A stretch of 64,000 nucleotides of DNA from NCBI RefSeq assembly GCF_037076525.1, contig NZ_AP029018.1:1116001-1180000 (forward strand), given 5' to 3'. Shown here piece by piece: positions 61,987 to 64,000 of this stretch. Source of the stretch: Selenomonas sp. TAMA-11512 (lineage in GTDB: Bacteria > Bacillota > Negativicutes > Selenomonadales > Selenomonadaceae). The first letter of the stretch is position 1. Every line of letters begins with the position of its first letter. The notes under the pieces were generated by a model that saw only the letters and a program-made list of their open reading frames with translations, had not been told where the DNA came from and searched no databases. The position numbers and the translations under genes are program-made.

Positions 61987-63600
61987 ATGAAGCTGACATT
62001 CCTCGGCGCTGCGCACATGGTTACGGGCTCGTGCTATCTCTTGGAATCCATGGGAAAGAAATTTCTTGTTGATTGCGGTATGTTTCAGGGCGGGAGACGG
62101 ACACGTGATTTAAATTATAGGGAGTTTCAGTTTATCCCTGCAGATATTGACTGCGTCCTTTTGACGCACGCGCATATAGATCATTGCGGCTTGCTGCCGA
62201 AGCTTTGCAAGGAAGGATTTCGCGGAGAGATCTTTGCGACGAAGGTGACGACGGAACTGGCACAGATTATGCTGCCGGATGCGGCGCATATTCAAGAGTA
62301 TGATACACAGATCATGAACCGCAAGGGACAACGAAGCGGCGATGAGCCCGTACAGCCGCTCTATACGATGGAAGATGCCGTGAGCTCATTGAAGCATTTC
62401 GTCTCCGTTGAATACAACGAGCGATTTGCTATTGCAGATCATATCTCTGTGTGCTATCGAGATGCCGGGCACATCATGGGATCGGCGATCATTGAGATTT
62501 TCATTCATGAGAACGGCGAAGAGACAAAGCTTGTATTCTCCGGCGACTTGGGCCAGCCCGATCAGCCGATTCTGAAAAATCCAACCGCCATTAAGGGCGC
62601 GGACTATCTGATTGTCGAATCGACGTATGGTGATCGTCTGCATCAGATGTATGACCGTGAACAGGCGCTCTTGGACATCATTCAAGATACGATGGACCGC
62701 GGAGGCAATGTCATTATCCCCTCATTTGCCGTAGGGCGTACGCAGACTCTGCTCTACTACTTCTACAAGCTTTGGAAGGAAGGGCGCATGGAGGATATTC
62801 CGATTATCCTAGACAGCCCGTTGGCGATTTCCGCGACGCGCATATTTATGGAAAATATGCAGGACTTTGATGAGGAGGCCATTGCACTCTTTTCGGAAAG
62901 TGGAGGGACAATACCGCAGATGCCCCATCTGCACATCTGCAAGACGGCCGAGGAGTCTCGCGCTCTGAATTCGCGGGACAGTTCCGCCGTTATCATCTCG
63001 GCGAGCGGGATGGCGGACGCAGGACGCGTTCTGCATCATTTAAAGCACAATCTTTGGCGCCCGGAATCGACGGTGCTTTTTGTCGGCTATCAGGCGGAAG
63101 GAAGCTTGGGACGCCGTCTCTTAGATGGTGCAAAGCGCGTGCGCGTGCTTGGAGAGGAAATCGTTGTCCGTGCGAATATCAAGATGCTTGACGGATTCTC
63201 GGCGCACGCGGATCTGCATCAAATTATGGACTGGCTGGAGCCATTGCAGGAACCGAGACCGGCTAAGATCTATATCGTGCATGGTGAAGCCCCTGCTGCG
63301 GAATCGCTCAAAGAGCAGATTGAGAAGAAACTGGGAGAGGATGTCTATATTCCTTTCTATGGGGATATGGTTAATATAGAGGGGCGTACAGATACGCTGA
63401 CGGCTTCGGCACTGCCGGAGATTCATGTGGAGATGGAAATGGAGGATTTCCTGCGGACGGTGGATTCCACTTACCGGCAGCAGCGCCGTCGCCTCCTGCA
63501 ATATGTTGTACGAAATCCGCAGCACATGGAGACGGTTATTCGCACGATGCAAAAGGGTTGGAACTATATGCGCAGGCTGTTTTCCAACTATAATATTTGA
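61987..63600 (+). CDS. Metallo-beta-lactamase-fold beta-CASP ribonuclease-like protein
   Basis: A 537-residue protein. The MBL motif HxHxDH is in LTHAHIDHCGLLPKL, with DCGMFQGG before it and DAGHIMGSAIIEIF and FSGDLGQPDQPIL after it. The beta-CASP part has VIIPSFAVGRTQTLLYYF, IILDSPLAISATRIF and VIISASGMADAGRVLHHLKH, and the RMMBL end FSAHADLHQIMDWL. This arrangement matches CPSF/Ysh1-like RNA nucleases rather than RNase J. ATG at 61987 follows GGGAG at eight bases. Substrate RNA not known. rbgA follows at 19 bases. Confidence 0.9.
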   Translation: MKLTFLGAAHMVTGSCYLLESMGKKFLVDCGMFQGGRRTRDLNYREFQFIPADIDCVLLTHAHIDHCGLLPKLCKEGFRGEIFATKVTTELAQIMLPDAAHIQEYDTQIMNRKGQRSGDEPVQPLYTMEDAVSSLKHFVSVEYNERFAIADHISVCYRDAGHIMGSAIIEIFIHENGEETKLVFSGDLGQPDQPILKNPTAIKGADYLIVESTYGDRLHQMYDREQALLDIIQDTMDRGGNVIIPSFAVGRTQTLLYYFYKLWKEGRMEDIPIILDSPLAISATRIFMENMQDFDEEAIALFSESGGTIPQMPHLHICKTAEESRALNSRDSSAVIISASGMADAGRVLHHLKHNLWRPESTVLFVGYQAEGSLGRRLLDGAKRVRVLGEEIVVRANIKMLDGFSAHADLHQIMDWLEPLQEPRPAKIYIVHGEAPAAESLKEQIEKKLGEDVYIPFYGDMVNIEGRTDTLTASALPEIHVEMEMEDFLRTVDSTYRQQRRRLLQYVVRNPQHMETVIRTMQKGWNYMRRLFSNYNI

Positions 63601-63618
63601 AAAAAGAGGATAGAAGAC

Positions 63619-64000
63619 ATGCCAAGGGCTATAAAAAAGGGTAAGGAGAAAACGGGAGAGAAAAAGGCGGACACGGTAAGAGGAGAGAAGCCGGAACCCA
63701 TCATCCAATGGTTCCCGGGGCACATGAAGAAGGCGCGAGAGCTGATCGAGGAAAATCTAAAGCTTGTTGATGTCGTTGTAGAGCTCCTCGATGCACGGAT
63801 ACCGATGGCGAGTGCAAATCCGATGCTCCGTGAGATCATCCGGGGATTGCCTCGAATCATTGTATTAAACAAGAGCGATTTGGCAGATCCACGGATAACG
63901 AAACGATGGGTAGAGCATTTCACCCGGCGGGGGATGGCGGCAATCGCTATAGATGCCGTGACAGGCAAGGGCGTAAAAGGGCTGTTGTCCCTGATTGCCG
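63619..64000 (+). CDS. rbgA: Ribosome biogenesis GTPase RbgA (YlqF), cut by the window end
   Basis: The first 127 residues of a circularly permuted GTPase that helps late 50S assembly. After a Lys-rich N-terminal extension of about 28 residues (unusually long), the typical IQWFPGHMKKARELI is followed by VDVVVELLDARIPMASANPML and G4 in IIVLNKSDLADPR. The P-loop and C-terminal RNA-binding domain lie beyond the window. The ATG at 63619 has AGAGGATAGAAGAC upstream. In many Firmicutes it lies in the rpsP-trmD region; here it is 21 kb away from it. Confidence 0.92.
   Translation, partial: MPRAIKKGKEKTGEKKADTVRGEKPEPIIQWFPGHMKKARELIEENLKLVDVVVELLDARIPMASANPMLREIIRGLPRIIVLNKSDLADPRITKRWVEHFTRRGMAAIAIDAVTGKGVKGLLSLIA

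Overview
The window reads as a chromosome segment of a flagellated Firmicute of the Negativicutes type, most like Selenomonas and its relatives. That is an inference from gene content and synteny, not a database match. Firmicute markers are sepF, ylxM-ffh-rpsP-khpA-ylqD-rimM-trmD, pheB-hom-thrB, tmcAL, rbgA, plsY, and a perfect CIRCE operator before groESL. Gene density is high, ribosome-binding sites are strong, and TTG or GTG starts are frequent. I recognise no tRNA, rRNA, CRISPR array, prophage or intact insertion sequence.

Layout. 1-4.8 kb holds an efflux operon (HlyD adaptor, double-ATPase ABC protein, two ABC-2 permeases; the YbhGFSR layout). 5.0-6.5 kb holds a polar amino-acid ABC importer without a binding protein. 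6.5-11.5 kb is an overlapping run of an AMIN-domain amidase, a methyltransferase-like protein, a StrF-like glycosyltransferase and a TPR/SPINDLY-type O-GlcNAc transferase, which looks like a surface or flagellar glycosylation unit. 11.5-13.6 kb is CIRCE-groES-groEL. 13.7-26.6 kb contains nadE (minus strand), ybaK, thrC, a FliB flagellin lysine methylase, a TagA-type glycosyltransferase, psd-pssA (phosphatidylethanolamine synthesis), a membrane GT2, queD-queE, a tartrate/D-malate-type dehydrogenase and prfC. 26.7-31.7 kb is a purine run: purE, purC, a strong internal terminator, purM, purN, a stand-alone PurH cyclohydrolase domain, and purD. 31.8-38 kb has typA, sepF, corA, mutY and several small unknown genes.

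38-43 kb is the SRP, ribosome-assembly and tRNA-modification operon, which lacks rplS after trmD. 43-53 kb is a classic run: flavoprotein, aroA, cmk, plsC, ispH, rpsA, DUF512 radical-SAM protein, der, plsY. 52.8-57.7 kb has pheB, hom, thrB, cca, a YgbA-family protein and a small membrane protein. 57.7-64 kb has tmcAL (minus) divergent from mnmA, a DUF2939-like protein, rpsT (minus), a beta-CASP nuclease-like protein, and the start of rbgA cut by the window end.

The most unusual structure is a three-copy family of about 160-bp palindromic, MITE-like repeats at 46966-47125, 49140-49300 and 58929-59088 (the last inverted). Each has inverted termini beginning GGAAGC or GGACGC and a conserved central hairpin, and two of the three are flanked by 4-bp AT duplications. 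One sits directly on the rpsA stop codon, one lies in the probable ispH leader, and one separates tmcAL from mnmA. The other notable themes are flagellin or surface-protein modification (OGT-like enzyme plus FliB) and the split purH.
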